A stretch of 64,000 nucleotides of DNA from Prochlorococcus sp. HOT208_60m_808G21 (GTDB lineage: Bacteria > Cyanobacteriota > Cyanobacteriia > PCC-6307 > Cyanobiaceae), in assembly GCA_002026015.1 (NCBI GenBank), contig MWOY01000107.1, positions 52,236 through 116,235 of the forward strand. The letters run 5' to 3'. The notes under the pieces were generated by a model that searched no databases, was not told the origin of the DNA, and was given only the letters and a program-made list of their open reading frames with translations. This document shows positions 11,194-21,530 of this stretch, piece after piece. Positions within the stretch are counted from its first letter, which is position 1. Each line of letters starts with the position of its first letter. The position numbers were made by a program, and so were the translations under genes.

Positions 11194-12369
11194 CTATAAC
11201 TCTTCAAAAATTGAATTTAGCTTATCCAAAAGAATATTTATTTCTCTTCGCGATATAACTAATGGTGGGACAATCCTTACAACGTTCCCTCCTGCAGGTA
11301 CTACCAGTAATCCTTTATCAAAAGCTTTTAATGTAATTTTTTTTGCGTCAGCATAATTATCATTGATCACAAGACCTTGTATTAAACCTAAACCTCTTTT
11401 TCCGGTAATAATATTTGGAAATTTTTTTGACAATTCTTCAAATCCAGCACTTAATTGTTCCCCTCTTAGATAAACATTATTGATAAGATTTCTTCTATTG
11501 ATCTCTTCTAATACTGTTAGGGCAGCTTTACAGGCGAAAGGGTTCCCCCCAAAAGTGCTTGCATGATCTCCTGGAGAAAAAATGTTGGCTTTTTCTTTTA
11601 CTAATAATGCTCCAATTGCATGACCTCCTCCTAATCCTTTTGCAAGGGTGAATCCGTCAGGTTCAATTCCTAAATTTTCATAACCCCACATTTTTCCAGT
11701 TCTACCTACTCCACTTTGGACCTCATCTAAAATGAGAAGAGAATTATATTTATCACATATATCTCTCAGTCTTTTAAAAAATATTTTACTTCCAGGAATT
11801 ACGCCACCTTCTCCTTGTATTGGTTCAACTAAAACCCCGGAAATTTTTTGATCATTATTTTCACACTCCTCAAATAATTTTTTTACCGAATCAAAATTGT
11901 TAAATTTAAAAAATTTGAACCCTTGAATCATTGGTTCGAAACCTTTTTGATATTTGGGCTGTCCAGTAGCACTCAAGGCTGCCAGCGTCCTTCCATGAAA
12001 GCTAGATTCTGCTGCGAGAATAATTGATTCTTTACCTTTGTTTGTTGTATTACCATATTTTTTAATTAATTTAATTGCTGATTCATTTGCTTCAGCACCA
12101 CTGTTGCAGAAGAAGACGCTTTTGGCACAACTCATATTCGTTAAAGTTCTGCTTAATTGTTCTTGTTCTTCAATATTGTAAAGATTGGAAATGTGCTGAA
12201 TCTTTTTTAGTTGACTTGATAACCTTCTTCCTAAAACTCTATCGCTATGTCCAAGACTGCAAGTTGCTATGCCAGCTACTGCATCAAGATACTTTTTACC
12301 TGTTTTGTCCCATAGCCAACAACCTTTTCCTTTTTTGAAAGATATATCGAATCGACTATAGGTATTCAT
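11194..12369 (-). CDS. argD: acetylornithine aminotransferase
   Basis: GAEANESAIKLIKKYG, LILDEVQSGVGRTGKMWGYE, FTLAKGLGGGHAIGA; start placed at MNTYSRF because the longer ORF start reads through a tRNA. Confidence 0.95.
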   Translation of the reverse strand: MNTYSRFDISFKKGKGCWLWDKTGKKYLDAVAGIATCSLGHSDRVLGRRLSSQLKKIQHISNLYNIEEQEQLSRTLTNMSCAKSVFFCNSGAEANESAIKLIKKYGNTTNKGKESIILAAESSFHGRTLAALSATGQPKYQKGFEPMIQGFKFFKFNNFDSVKKLFEECENNDQKISGVLVEPIQGEGGVIPGSKIFFKRLRDICDKYNSLLILDEVQSGVGRTGKMWGYENLGIEPDGFTLAKGLGGGHAIGALLVKEKANIFSPGDHASTFGGNPFACKAALTVLEEINRRNLINNVYLRGEQLSAGFEELSKKFPNIITGKRGLGLIQGLVINDNYADAKKITLKAFDKGLLVVPAGGNVVRIVPPLVISRREINILLDKLNSIFEEL

Positions 12370-12374
12370 CAAAG

Positions 12375-12456
12375 TGGGAGCGGTCGGACTTGAACCGACA
12401 TACCCGAAGGTGCCGCATTTTGAGTGCGGTGCGTCTACCAATTCCACCACGCTCCC
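12375..12456 (-). tRNA. tRNA-Leu (CAA anticodon)
   Basis: GGGAGCGTGGTGGAATTGGTAGACGC...CCGCA-CTCAAAA-TGCGG...GGTTCAAGTCC...CGCTCCC with a class II variable arm. Confidence 0.93.
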
Positions 12457-12698
12457 AAGGCTTTTGAAAAAATGAACTTTTTTATTATAACAAAAATCAA
12501 CTTATTGACTATTGTTTCGTTCAAGGAACAGTGATCAAGATAACGTTTGTTAATAGTTAATCTTTTTGATAAAAACATAGAATTATAATTATTGAATTTG
12601 CTGACAAGAAACAAGATAAAAAATAAAAATTTAAACACTTATGATACATTTTTGCGATTAAATGCGAGTAAAAGACTTTTTTAAAAGGAAATAGCTTC

Positions 12699-12845
12699 AT
12701 GATTAGTAATATTGTGTTATATTTAACAAAAAAACAAATGTCTAAAATTCAAACTAAAAAACTATCATTTAAATTTGTCCCTTATCTTTTTATAGCGGTG
12801 ACTATATTGACAACATTCGGATCTAATAGTGGAACATGGGTATGA
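12699..12845 (+). CDS. candidate 48 aa membrane microprotein (MISNIVLYLTKKQMSKIQTKKLSFKFVPYLFIAVTILTTFGSNSGTWV)
   Basis: Open frame with AAAAGGAAAT Shine-Dalgarno-like sequence about 9 nt upstream of ATG; one TM segment; not in supplied ORF track because it is short. Confidence 0.5.
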   Translation: MISNIVLYLTKKQMSKIQTKKLSFKFVPYLFIAVTILTTFGSNSGTWV

Positions 12846-12952
12846 ATGAATCTAAGTTTAATGGTCTAAATAAAATTTGGTCTAATCGCTTTTTAGTATT
12901 GTTGTTATTATTTTTGGGTTGTATTTCACTAGTCAATATTGCATACATTTGA
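12842..12952 (+). CDS. candidate 36 aa membrane microprotein (MNESKFNGLNKIWSNRFLVLLLLFLGCISLVNIAYI)
   Basis: ATG overlaps the TGA of the preceding small ORF (ATGA); one strongly hydrophobic segment. Confidence 0.5.
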   Translation: MNESKFNGLNKIWSNRFLVLLLLFLGCISLVNIAYI

Positions 12953-12990
12953 GTCAACTTTCTTAGTTTTTAGAATATTTTTGTAATAGA

Positions 12991-14361
12991 TTAAGCTGCC
13001 TCGAGTTTTGAAAAATTCTCAGATTTAGGTTCAATTTTATATTCATTCTCTTCAAAAGTATTTTTACTTATCTCTCTTATTATTTTTACACCTAAATTTT
13101 TCAGTTTTAATTCAAAATTTTCATAACCTCTATCTAAATGTTCTAATCCATAGATCTTACTACTACCTTTTGCGATGATTCCCGCAATTATTAATGCAGC
13201 TGATGACCTTAAATCTGATCCAACTAGATTCATTCCATTAATTGTTTTAACCCCTTTGATGTGAGCAACGTTTTTGTTTAGTTTTATACGGGCGCCCATT
13301 TCATTAAGTAAATAAATATGATTCATTCTGTTTTCGAAAATTGTTTCAGTTATCTTTGATTCACCATTTGCGATTGTCATTAAAGCTGTAAATGGTGCCT
13401 GCAAATCAGTAGGAAAGCCTGGAAAAGGAGCTGTTTCAATATCTACTCCTTTAATCTCTTTACTCTTGATAGAAATCGAATTACCTTTAAACGTAATTTG
13501 ACTCCCACTCTCTTGAAGCTTCTTGGTTACAGCTTCAAGATGATGAGGGATTACTGGAGAAATTGTTATTGAAGAGGAAGTTGCAGCAGCAGCTATTAGA
13601 AAAGTTCCAGCTTCTATTCGGTCTGGAATTACTTTATGGGTACATCCTCCAAGCTTATTAACACCATCAATAATAATTGTTTCTTTACCGGAGTCATAAA
13701 TTTTTGCCCCCATTTTATTAAGCATTTGGCATAAATCTTGAACCTCAGGCTCTCTAGCAGCATTTTCAATAGTAGTTCTTCCTTTAGCTAAAGATGCTGC
13801 CATTATTAAAGTTTCAGTCGCACCTACACTTGGACAATTTAATTTAATATGAGTGCCATAAAGTCTATTTTTGTTTCCCCTTGTTTTTGCCTTGACAATT
13901 CCATCTTCAATAATAATGTCTGCTCCTAATGCAATTAGTCCATTAATGTGCTCGTCTATTGGCCTTGAACCAATATTGCATCCACCTGGTAATGGTACTT
14001 GAGCTTCTCCAAATTTAGTTAATAGTGCGCCTATACAAAAGAAACTAGCTCTTAATCCTTTAACAAGTTCATATGGAAGTTCTTTAATCGAAATAGTTGT
14101 TGGATCTATTTCTAGTTGGTTGTTTTTACGAACTAAATACACTCCTAAATTTTTTAAGATATTCCCCATCTTTTCAATATCAGTGAGAAAAGGTACATTT
14201 TCAAGAATTATTTTTTCATTAGTGAGCAATGATGAGGCTAATAAAACTAAGGCGGAATTCTTCGCACCACTTATTTCAACTATTCCATTTAACTTGCCTT
14301 GGCCAAGAATCTTTAAATTTTGTGATTTAAGATATGACTTCGTTTTGCTTCCGCAAATCAT
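12991..14361 (-). CDS. murA: UDP-N-acetylglucosamine 1-carboxyvinyltransferase
   Basis: GKLNGIVEISGAKNSALVLLASSLL, PLPGGCNIGSRPIDEHI, GFPTDLQAPF, RSSAALIIAG. Confidence 0.96.
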   Translation of the reverse strand: MICGSKTKSYLKSQNLKILGQGKLNGIVEISGAKNSALVLLASSLLTNEKIILENVPFLTDIEKMGNILKNLGVYLVRKNNQLEIDPTTISIKELPYELVKGLRASFFCIGALLTKFGEAQVPLPGGCNIGSRPIDEHINGLIALGADIIIEDGIVKAKTRGNKNRLYGTHIKLNCPSVGATETLIMAASLAKGRTTIENAAREPEVQDLCQMLNKMGAKIYDSGKETIIIDGVNKLGGCTHKVIPDRIEAGTFLIAAAATSSSITISPVIPHHLEAVTKKLQESGSQITFKGNSISIKSKEIKGVDIETAPFPGFPTDLQAPFTALMTIANGESKITETIFENRMNHIYLLNEMGARIKLNKNVAHIKGVKTINGMNLVGSDLRSSAALIIAGIIAKGSSKIYGLEHLDRGYENFELKLKNLGVKIIREISKNTFEENEYKIEPKSENFSKLEAA

Positions 14362-14524
14362 TAAGACTTAATTTATTAGATTCATCATGACAAACTAATA
14401 ATATTAAGTCCACCCTATGTAACGTCATGAATATTAATTAAAAGTGAAAATGTATTTTTTGATTTCTTGGGAAATAAAAATTTAATAAATAATTGATCAA
14501 AATATTTATGTAATTAAAATATAG

Positions 14525-15409
14525 TTGATAACAAATTTTTTAAAATTACTCATAGAAAATACTTTTTTAAAAATAACTAGTAAAAACAATAATCTAGTTA
14601 AAAGATTTAGATCATTTAAAAGAGGATCATCTCCAAAAGATCAAGACTTTTTTTGCATAGAGGGTACACATCTCATTAAAGAATTGCTGAAGTCTGGGAA
14701 AAATCCCTCTAAGATTTTAGTTACCGAAAAATGGCTGAGAAAGAATCACAATCTAAGCAAAAAATTTCATGAGGCATTAATAAATATTGTCTCAGAGGAA
14801 GTCTTGGCATCTGCGATTTCAACAATTAATCCAGATGGGATAGCAGCTTTAGTAGAGATTTCTGCAATACCTAATTATCAATTTAATAGAATAGATGATT
14901 TTGTTCTTGTTCTCGACAGAATTCAAGATCCCGGGAATATGGGTAATTTATTTAGAACCGCTTTAGCTGCGGGTGTTAATGCAATTTTTTTAGCTGGAGG
15001 TGCGCACCCATTAGGCCAAAAGGTATTAAGAGCATCCTCAGGTGCAGTTTTTCATTTGCCATTTTTAAGATTTGATGGAATTGAAGAAGAAATATTAAAT
15101 TCTTTACTTAAGTCTTTGTCTGAATTATCAAATTTAGGATTTAAGATTTTCTCTACTAGTAGCCATAATGAGAGTTCAAAAAAACCACCAAAACCTTACT
15201 GGGAAGTTGATTGGTCTAGACATACCGCATTAATTTTGGGTAATGAAGGTCAAGGTATTCATAAAAAAATTCAAGAAGCTTTTAATGAAACAATTACAAT
15301 TCCGCATAGTGAGATTGTAGAATCATTGAATGTGGCTTCTGTTGCAGTTCCGTTATTACTAGAACGAAAAAGAGTCGCATACACCTCTAAATTAATAAAT
15401 AAAAAGTGA
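14525..15409 (+). CDS. SpoU/TrmH-family RNA methyltransferase
   Basis: LVLDRIQDPGNMGNLFRTALAAGVNAIFL, LILGNEGQGI, SLNVASVAVPLLLERKR; exact start uncertain (TTG). Confidence 0.9.
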   Translation: MITNFLKLLIENTFLKITSKNNNLVKRFRSFKRGSSPKDQDFFCIEGTHLIKELLKSGKNPSKILVTEKWLRKNHNLSKKFHEALINIVSEEVLASAISTINPDGIAALVEISAIPNYQFNRIDDFVLVLDRIQDPGNMGNLFRTALAAGVNAIFLAGGAHPLGQKVLRASSGAVFHLPFLRFDGIEEEILNSLLKSLSELSNLGFKIFSTSSHNESSKKPPKPYWEVDWSRHTALILGNEGQGIHKKIQEAFNETITIPHSEIVESLNVASVAVPLLLERKRVAYTSKLINKK

Positions 15410-16845
15410 CTGATTCAAGTTTTGATTTTGATTTAATAGTAATAGGAGCAGGATATGGAGGTTTTGATGCCGCTAAACATGCTGCTGGTAAGGGACTGAA
15501 AGTCGCGATAGTAGAATCTTCTGATATGGGAGGCACTTGTGTTAACAAGGGTTGTGTTCCATCTAAAGCTCTTTTGGCTGCAAGTGGAAAAGTTAGAGAA
15601 ATAGCTAATTATGAACATTTAGCTAAATTTGGTATACATGCTTCACCAGTAAGGTTCGAGAGATCAAAAATTGCAGATCATGCAAATAATTTAGTTTTAA
15701 ATGTTAGAGAAAATTTAACAAAAACTCTTAAAAGGAGTGGAGTTGAAATTATTTTGGGTATTGGAAGAATTGAAGGAAATCAAAAAGTAGGTGTAAGAGA
15801 TAAAAACGGAATTGATAAAATTTTCACATGTCAGAATATTGTTATAGCAACAGGCTCTTCTCCTTTTGTGCCTCGTGGAATAACTTTGGATAATAGGACC
15901 GTATTTACTAGCGATGATGCGGTTAAACTTGAGTGGCTTCCAAGATGGGTAGCAATTATTGGAAGCGGATATATAGGACTAGAATTTGCTGATGTCTATA
16001 CCGCGCTTGGTTGTGAAGTTACCATGATCGAGGCTTTGGAGAATATCATGCCAACATTTGATCCAGACATCACTAAAATTGCTAAGAAGAACCTAATTCA
16101 AGCAAGAGATATAGACACAAAATCAAATGTCTTTGCCACAAAAATAACACCTGGATGCCCTGTAAAAATAGAACTGACGGATGCAAAATCTAAGGAAGTT
16201 ATTGAAACTTTAGAAGTTGACGCTGTACTAGTTGCAACTGGCAGAAGTCCAAATAGTAATAACTTAAATCTTGAGTCGGTTGGTATCGAAACAGTAAAAG
16301 GTTTCATTCCTGTAGATGAACAGTTGAGAGTTAAGAATGGTGATGAAATAATACCTAACATTTGGGCTGTTGGAGATGTAACGGGCAAACTAATGCTTGC
16401 GCATACAGCTGCAGCGCAGGGTACTATTGCTGTTGATAATATTTGCGGTGATAATGTTGAAATTAACTATAAAAGTATCCCTGCAGCAACCTTTACTCAT
16501 CCAGAGATAAGTTCAGTTGGTCTCTCTGAAGTTGAAGCTAAAGAGATATCTGCAAAAGAAAATTTTACTTTGGGAGTTGTCAAAAGCTTCTTTAAGGCTA
16601 ATTCAAAAGCATTGGCTGAATTGGAGAGTGATGGATTGCTAAAGTTGATTTTCAATAAAGATAATGGGAAAGTACTAGGTGCTCATATTTTTGGTTTACA
16701 TGCAGCTGATTTAATTCAAGAAATTTCGAACGCTATTTCAAGAAACCAAGATGTAATTGAATTATCTAAAGAAGTTCATACTCATCCTACTCTTAGTGAA
16801 GTAGTGGAGGTCGCATATAAACAAGCGGCTTCTCAAATAAAATAA
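15406..16845 (+). CDS. lpd: dihydrolipoyl dehydrogenase
   Basis: IGAGYGGFDAAKHAA, SSDMGGTCVNKGCVPSKALL, IGSGYIGLEFAD, WAVGDVTGKLMLAH; GTG start overlapping the upstream stop. Confidence 0.95.
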   Translation: MTDSSFDFDLIVIGAGYGGFDAAKHAAGKGLKVAIVESSDMGGTCVNKGCVPSKALLAASGKVREIANYEHLAKFGIHASPVRFERSKIADHANNLVLNVRENLTKTLKRSGVEIILGIGRIEGNQKVGVRDKNGIDKIFTCQNIVIATGSSPFVPRGITLDNRTVFTSDDAVKLEWLPRWVAIIGSGYIGLEFADVYTALGCEVTMIEALENIMPTFDPDITKIAKKNLIQARDIDTKSNVFATKITPGCPVKIELTDAKSKEVIETLEVDAVLVATGRSPNSNNLNLESVGIETVKGFIPVDEQLRVKNGDEIIPNIWAVGDVTGKLMLAHTAAAQGTIAVDNICGDNVEINYKSIPAATFTHPEISSVGLSEVEAKEISAKENFTLGVVKSFFKANSKALAELESDGLLKLIFNKDNGKVLGAHIFGLHAADLIQEISNAISRNQDVIELSKEVHTHPTLSEVVEVAYKQAASQIK

Positions 16846-16857
16846 TATCTAAAATTA

Positions 16858-17745
16858 ATGGAGATAAGACGCAGGCCACCAAATCCAACAGTAAGGGTAG
16901 AAAATTTAGAATATGCTGTACCTCATAGAGAAGCACAAGCAAAAAATATTCTGGAAGAAATTGTATGGCACAAGGATATTGAAATTAAGAACTTTAAAAA
17001 AATAGTCTCTTTAGAAGATCTCATCAAAAAGATTGAAAAACTTCCTACTCCCAAAGATTTTTATAAAAATATTTTGGAGTCAAAAATAAAACTAGGAGTT
17101 ATTGCTGAAATAAAAAAAGCTAGTCCGAGTAAAGGAGTTATTAGAAAAGATTTTAACCCTGAAAACATTGCAATTTGTTATGAAAGATTAGGTGCATCAT
17201 GTATCTCAGTACTTACCGATAAAAGGTTTTTTCAAGGTAGTTATGAAATACTCGAAACTGTAAGGAGATCAACTAATCTTCCTCTACTCTGCAAAGATTT
17301 TATTATTTCTGCTTATCAGATTTATAAAGCAAGGGTATCTGGTGCTGATGCAATATTATTAATCGCTGCGATTTTAAGTGATGACGATTTAATTTATTTA
17401 AAGAAAATAGCTGATAATTTAAAGATGAGTGTTCTTGTTGAAGTCCATAATTCTAATGAATTAGAAAGGATTCTGAATTTAAAATCTTTTAATTTGATTG
17501 GCATAAATAATAGAGACTTAAAGACTTTTAAAACGGATTTAAAAACATCAATAGAATTAATGCATACATATGCAGATATATTTTTAAAACAAAATATTAT
17601 TCCCATAAGTGAATCTGGAATTAATTGTGCCGAAGATTTAGAATCGCTAAGATCTATCGGAATCAAGGGAGTATTAATTGGTGAAACTTTTATGAGAGAA
17701 ACTGATATTGAAAAATCGTTCAAGAAATTATTTAACTCAATTTAA
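16858..17745 (+). CDS. trpC: indole-3-glycerol phosphate synthase
   Basis: [61 protein letters not shown]. Confidence 0.96.
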   Translation: MEIRRRPPNPTVRVENLEYAVPHREAQAKNILEEIVWHKDIEIKNFKKIVSLEDLIKKIEKLPTPKDFYKNILESKIKLGVIAEIKKASPSKGVIRKDFNPENIAICYERLGASCISVLTDKRFFQGSYEILETVRRSTNLPLLCKDFIISAYQIYKARVSGADAILLIAAILSDDDLIYLKKIADNLKMSVLVEVHNSNELERILNLKSFNLIGINNRDLKTFKTDLKTSIELMHTYADIFLKQNIIPISESGINCAEDLESLRSIGIKGVLIGETFMRETDIEKSFKKLFNSI

Positions 17746-17800
17746 TATTGACTTCAAATAGTGCTATAAAGTTGAATAAACAAAGTTGTACTTAATATAT

Positions 17801-18472
17801 ATGCAGGCTGTGATTTTAACAGGTATAGTTGCAGGATTTGTGCATGTAGTTAGTGGCGCTGATCATCTAATTGCAATGGCACCAGCAGCGATTAATAATC
17901 CCCAAAAAGCTCTTAAAAATAGTTTCTCATGGGGCTTAGGACACTCTTCAGGAGTCCTCTTGTTAGCTTTTCTAGCGATTTTTATTAAGGATATTACGCC
18001 ATTAAACAAATTTTCTAATATTGCCGAATTCCTAGTTGGAATTTCACTTCTAATTGTTGGAGTATTTGCTATGAAAAATTCTTTTCAATTAAGTATCCAC
18101 TCGCATTCCCATGAGCATGAGAATGGAATTGCCCATCGTCACTTTCACTTTCATGTTAAGGAACAAAAAAATAATAATAAGCACTCACATGCTTTGACTG
18201 GTTTAGGCTTGCTACACGGTATAGCTGGAGGTTCACATTTTCTTGCAGTTCTTCCTGCTTTAGCACTACCTTTAACAAGCGCTTGCTTATATTTGATTTC
18301 ATATTTGATTGGTTCACTCATAAGTATGAATCTTTTTACTTGTTTAATATCTTTTACTACCTTTAAAGCAAGTCAAAAATTTGTTAAAAGATTAATAGCT
18401 GTAGCAGGAGGGCTTTCCTTTTCTTTGGGATTATTTTGGATTCAAAGAAGTGCTTCTGTTTTTTTGAATTAA
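17801..18472 (+). CDS. UreH/HupE-type predicted nickel transporter with His-rich loop
   Basis: FVHVVSGADHLIAMAPAA, SWGLGHSSGVLL, HSHSHEHENGIAHRHFHFHVKEQ, LLHGIAGGSHFLAVLPALALP; adjacent to Ni-SOD genes. Start placed at MQAV. Confidence 0.82.
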   Translation: MQAVILTGIVAGFVHVVSGADHLIAMAPAAINNPQKALKNSFSWGLGHSSGVLLLAFLAIFIKDITPLNKFSNIAEFLVGISLLIVGVFAMKNSFQLSIHSHSHEHENGIAHRHFHFHVKEQKNNNKHSHALTGLGLLHGIAGGSHFLAVLPALALPLTSACLYLISYLIGSLISMNLFTCLISFTTFKASQKFVKRLIAVAGGLSFSLGLFWIQRSASVFLN

Positions 18473-18748
18473 AAAATATTTTAATTTAGGAATAATTAAT
18501 TTAGAGGTGACAATCCCAATTATTTTTTCGTTATTGATTAATCCAAATTTATTACTATCTTCGCTAAATTCAACATTGTCGCCAATAACCTCAACGTTAT
18601 TTTGATTTACTGAATTTATTCTTTTTATTAGGTTTTTATTTTTAATTGGATGATTAAAAATAACTATTTGTCGGTTTTTAAGTATTGATTTATTCTTTTT
18701 ATATTTTTTAAAAAATACAATATCACCCTCTTTTAGGTAAGGAAACAT
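18431..18748 (-). CDS. sodX: nickel-type superoxide dismutase maturation protease
   Basis: S24/S26 peptidase-like MFPYLKEGDIVFFKKYKK, VEVIGDNVEFSEDSNKFG; directly downstream of sodN. Confidence 0.88.
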   Translation of the reverse strand: MFPYLKEGDIVFFKKYKKNKSILKNRQIVIFNHPIKNKNLIKRINSVNQNNVEVIGDNVEFSEDSNKFGLINNEKIIGIVTSKLIIPKLKYFLIQKNRSTSLNPK

Positions 18749-18831
18749 CGATTCACCACTTATAATCGCAGTTTTTCTTAAACCTAAAAAAAATAAAATA
18801 AAATCAAAAAAACTTTTGAAAATAACTCTGA

Positions 18832-19305
18832 TTAACTAGCTTTTACAAAAGCGTCTGATCTTCCTTTTGAAGCCCAGAAAATATTATGAATTTTTTCTAC
18901 ATAACTCATAAGTTCTTCAGCTTGGGCTAAGTCAACATTAACTTTGCATGCACTGCATAATTTGGCCGCCTTCCAAATGGTTTCATGTAAGTCTGGGTAA
19001 GTTTCTAAGTGAACTGGTTTAAAGTAATCTGTCCACAAAATTAGAATCTCTTTCTTTGTTTCTTTTGCTTGCTCTTCTTTAACTGCAACATATCTAGAAA
19101 ATGTATTACTGTATGCAGCCCACTCTGCTGAATCAGTGCTAGAAGGAGCTTCTAATGCAATAAGTTTTTTCGTCATTGATAAAACTGCTTCAGCTGCAAC
19201 TCTCGTAGATGCTGGGTCATAAACTCCACAAGGACCATCGCAGTGAGCATGGACTGTCATTGGGGATTTTTTATCTAGAAAAGAATTGATGAATTTACTT
19301 AACAT
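18832..19305 (-). CDS. sodN: nickel superoxide dismutase (precursor)
   Basis: Nickel hook HCDGPCGVYDPA following a short propeptide ending VHA. Confidence 0.96.
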   Translation of the reverse strand: MLSKFINSFLDKKSPMTVHAHCDGPCGVYDPASTRVAAEAVLSMTKKLIALEAPSSTDSAEWAAYSNTFSRYVAVKEEQAKETKKEILILWTDYFKPVHLETYPDLHETIWKAAKLCSACKVNVDLAQAEELMSYVEKIHNIFWASKGRSDAFVKAS

Positions 19306-19383
19306 TTCAAATATTTGGTGTTGTATATATATTACTTGGAGATTAACTAAATTGAAAAGTCTTAGATAATTTTCTTACTTAAT

Positions 19384-19956
19384 TTAATTGACTTTTAATA
19401 ATTCAACTTCAAATATTAAAGTCGCATTAGCAGGAATTACATTTCCAGCTCCTCTTGATCCGTATCCAAGTTCCGGAGGTATTGTTAATTTTCTTTTGCC
19501 TCCAACTTTCATTCCTGCCACACCTTCGTCCCAACCTTTTATTACTCGTCCGGCACCCAAGGGAAAGCTGAATGGAGCTCTGCCGATACTGGTATCAAAT
19601 TGTGTCCCATCTTCTAGTGTTCCTGTGTAATTTACAGTAACTGTTTGCCCAGCACTAGCCTCATCTCCTTCCCCGTTTATGATGTCTGTAATAATTAGAC
19701 CACTTTCTGTAGTCACTGAATTTTTATCTAATGGTGTTTCTTCTGCCATAGCGAAAAGTATAGGATTTGGATCTGATGGGTCTAGTTCAAATAAATTATT
19801 ATTTGAGACATTTGATGTTTTTGCAACAGGTGTTCTTTGAATTGACTGTGTTTCTGATTCAGCAGCATTAACAACTTGAGGTGAATTAAATTGACTGAAA
19901 AGAGTTAATGAAACACAAAAAACAAAAACTGCAAAACTAATAAAGACTTCTTTCAC
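19384..19956 (-). CDS. FKBP-type peptidyl-prolyl cis-trans isomerase with signal peptide
   Basis: [67 protein letters not shown]. Confidence 0.95.
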   Translation of the reverse strand: MKEVFISFAVFVFCVSLTLFSQFNSPQVVNAAESETQSIQRTPVAKTSNVSNNNLFELDPSDPNPILFAMAEETPLDKNSVTTESGLIITDIINGEGDEASAGQTVTVNYTGTLEDGTQFDTSIGRAPFSFPLGAGRVIKGWDEGVAGMKVGGKRKLTIPPELGYGSRGAGNVIPANATLIFEVELLKVN

Positions 19957-20042
19957 TTAAATTTTGAAAGTTACTAAAACTTAGTCTACAGAATGAAGGT
20001 ACAATAAATGGGTGATTATAAATTTAATTTCTTAATTTTAGA

Positions 20043-21530
20043 TTGTTAATACCAACTCAAATTAAAAGTCTAAGACAATATTTTTACCCTTGTTTAGGAG
20101 GGATTTTAGGAGGAATTTCAGTTTCAACTCATTTTTGGCTGATTTTTATGCCGATATCATTATTTATTTTATGGAAGGGAAGTGAAAGGAGAATAGCAAA
20201 TTTTTGTTGGGGTTTTTTCTTTATCTTGACAAGTCATTCTTGGCTTTATGATCTTCATCCATTGACATGGCTTGGGTTTTCATGGCTAGCAAGTTTAATT
20301 ATTGCCATTTTAATATTATTATTTTGCGCTTTTTTGGGTGGGATATTAGTTTATTTATGGGGATTGTTAGTTAAGATTATTCTCTGGAAAGAGGATGTTT
20401 TCAAAATGAAAATATTATCTTTAACAGTAAAAGTATTTTTTTTATCTTTAACTTGGGGTATTGGTGAATTGATACTTTCTCAAACACCTTTTTTTTGGAT
20501 AGGTTTAGGAGAGAGTATTATTCCAGGGGATATATATCTTGCTGGTTTAGCAAGATGGATTGGTGCGAGTGGTTTATGCGTATTACAAATATTGATTGGA
20601 TTTTGGATTTTTTATATTCAAGGTAGATGGGAAAGAAAACTTTACTTTAAAAAAATATTTCTTTTAGGACTTTTGGTTTTTATTTTCTTACATTTATTTG
20701 GAGGTTTAACAACTCCAATAAAAAGAAATTATGAATATCCAGTAGCTATTTGGCAAACTAATATACCAACAAGGGAAAAATTAAAAATAAGTGATGAATT
20801 TATTGAAGAAAAGCTATCTATCGCTCAAAAATATGCTTTATCAAACAAAGCGAAACTTCTTGTTGCTCCTGAAGGAACTCTATCCAATAATTTTTATTTT
20901 TCTAAAGGCCTTAAAGTCAATACCTTGTCAGGAGGTTTCAGAAATTCAAATAATGAGTTAAGAAGTTCTTTACTCGGATTTCAAATTGGAGATAAATCTT
21001 TTACCTCATTTATAGATAAAAATAGACTTGTTCCAATAGGTGAAAAAATACCTAGATTTCTAGATAGTTTTTCAAGAGGATTATCTGCAGTAGGAGGAAT
21101 TCAACCAGGCTCTGATTCAAGATTTTTTGATCCTAAATTTACACCCCCACTAGCAATAGCTATATGTTACGAAATTAGTGATGGACTAGAAATAAGAAAG
21201 GCTATTAATAGCGGTGCAAAACTAATAATAACTGCAGCAAATTTAGATCCATATCCTGCTAAGCTTTATAATCAATTCCTGTCTTTGGCTAGATTAAGAA
21301 GTATTGAAAATAAGAAAAATAATTTACTAGTATCAAATACCGGCCCTACGGGCTTAGTTAGGGATGATGGAAAAATAATTAAACTTTTAGATTACGATGT
21401 TGAACAAAATGAAATAGTGTTCCCTAATTTTTCATCCGAAAAGACTTTCTATACAAAATTTGGTGATAAACCTATTTTGTTTTTGTTTATATTATTTATG
21501 GGAATAAATTTCTTTTGGAAAATTAACTAA
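20043..21530 (+). CDS. lnt: apolipoprotein N-acyltransferase
   Basis: Multi-TM N-terminus plus nitrilase-like domain [51 protein letters not shown] start. Confidence 0.88.
   Translation: MLIPTQIKSLRQYFYPCLGGILGGISVSTHFWLIFMPISLFILWKGSERRIANFCWGFFFILTSHSWLYDLHPLTWLGFSWLASLIIAILILLFCAFLGGILVYLWGLLVKIILWKEDVFKMKILSLTVKVFFLSLTWGIGELILSQTPFFWIGLGESIIPGDIYLAGLARWIGASGLCVLQILIGFWIFYIQGRWERKLYFKKIFLLGLLVFIFLHLFGGLTTPIKRNYEYPVAIWQTNIPTREKLKISDEFIEEKLSIAQKYALSNKAKLLVAPEGTLSNNFYFSKGLKVNTLSGGFRNSNNELRSSLLGFQIGDKSFTSFIDKNRLVPIGEKIPRFLDSFSRGLSAVGGIQPGSDSRFFDPKFTPPLAIAICYEISDGLEIRKAINSGAKLIITAANLDPYPAKLYNQFLSLARLRSIENKKNNLLVSNTGPTGLVRDDGKIIKLLDYDVEQNEIVFPNFSSEKTFYTKFGDKPILFLFILFMGINFFWKIN

Noticed and set aside
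12370-12450. N-terminal extension MVELVDAPHSKCGTFGYVGSSPTAPTL of the argD ORF
   Set aside because: It is a translated tRNA-Leu gene; real start is MNTYSRF at 12369.
12435-12638. 67 aa minus-strand ORF
   Set aside because: Overlaps the tRNA-Leu gene, ends in translated tRNA sequence and is AT-rich without coding character.
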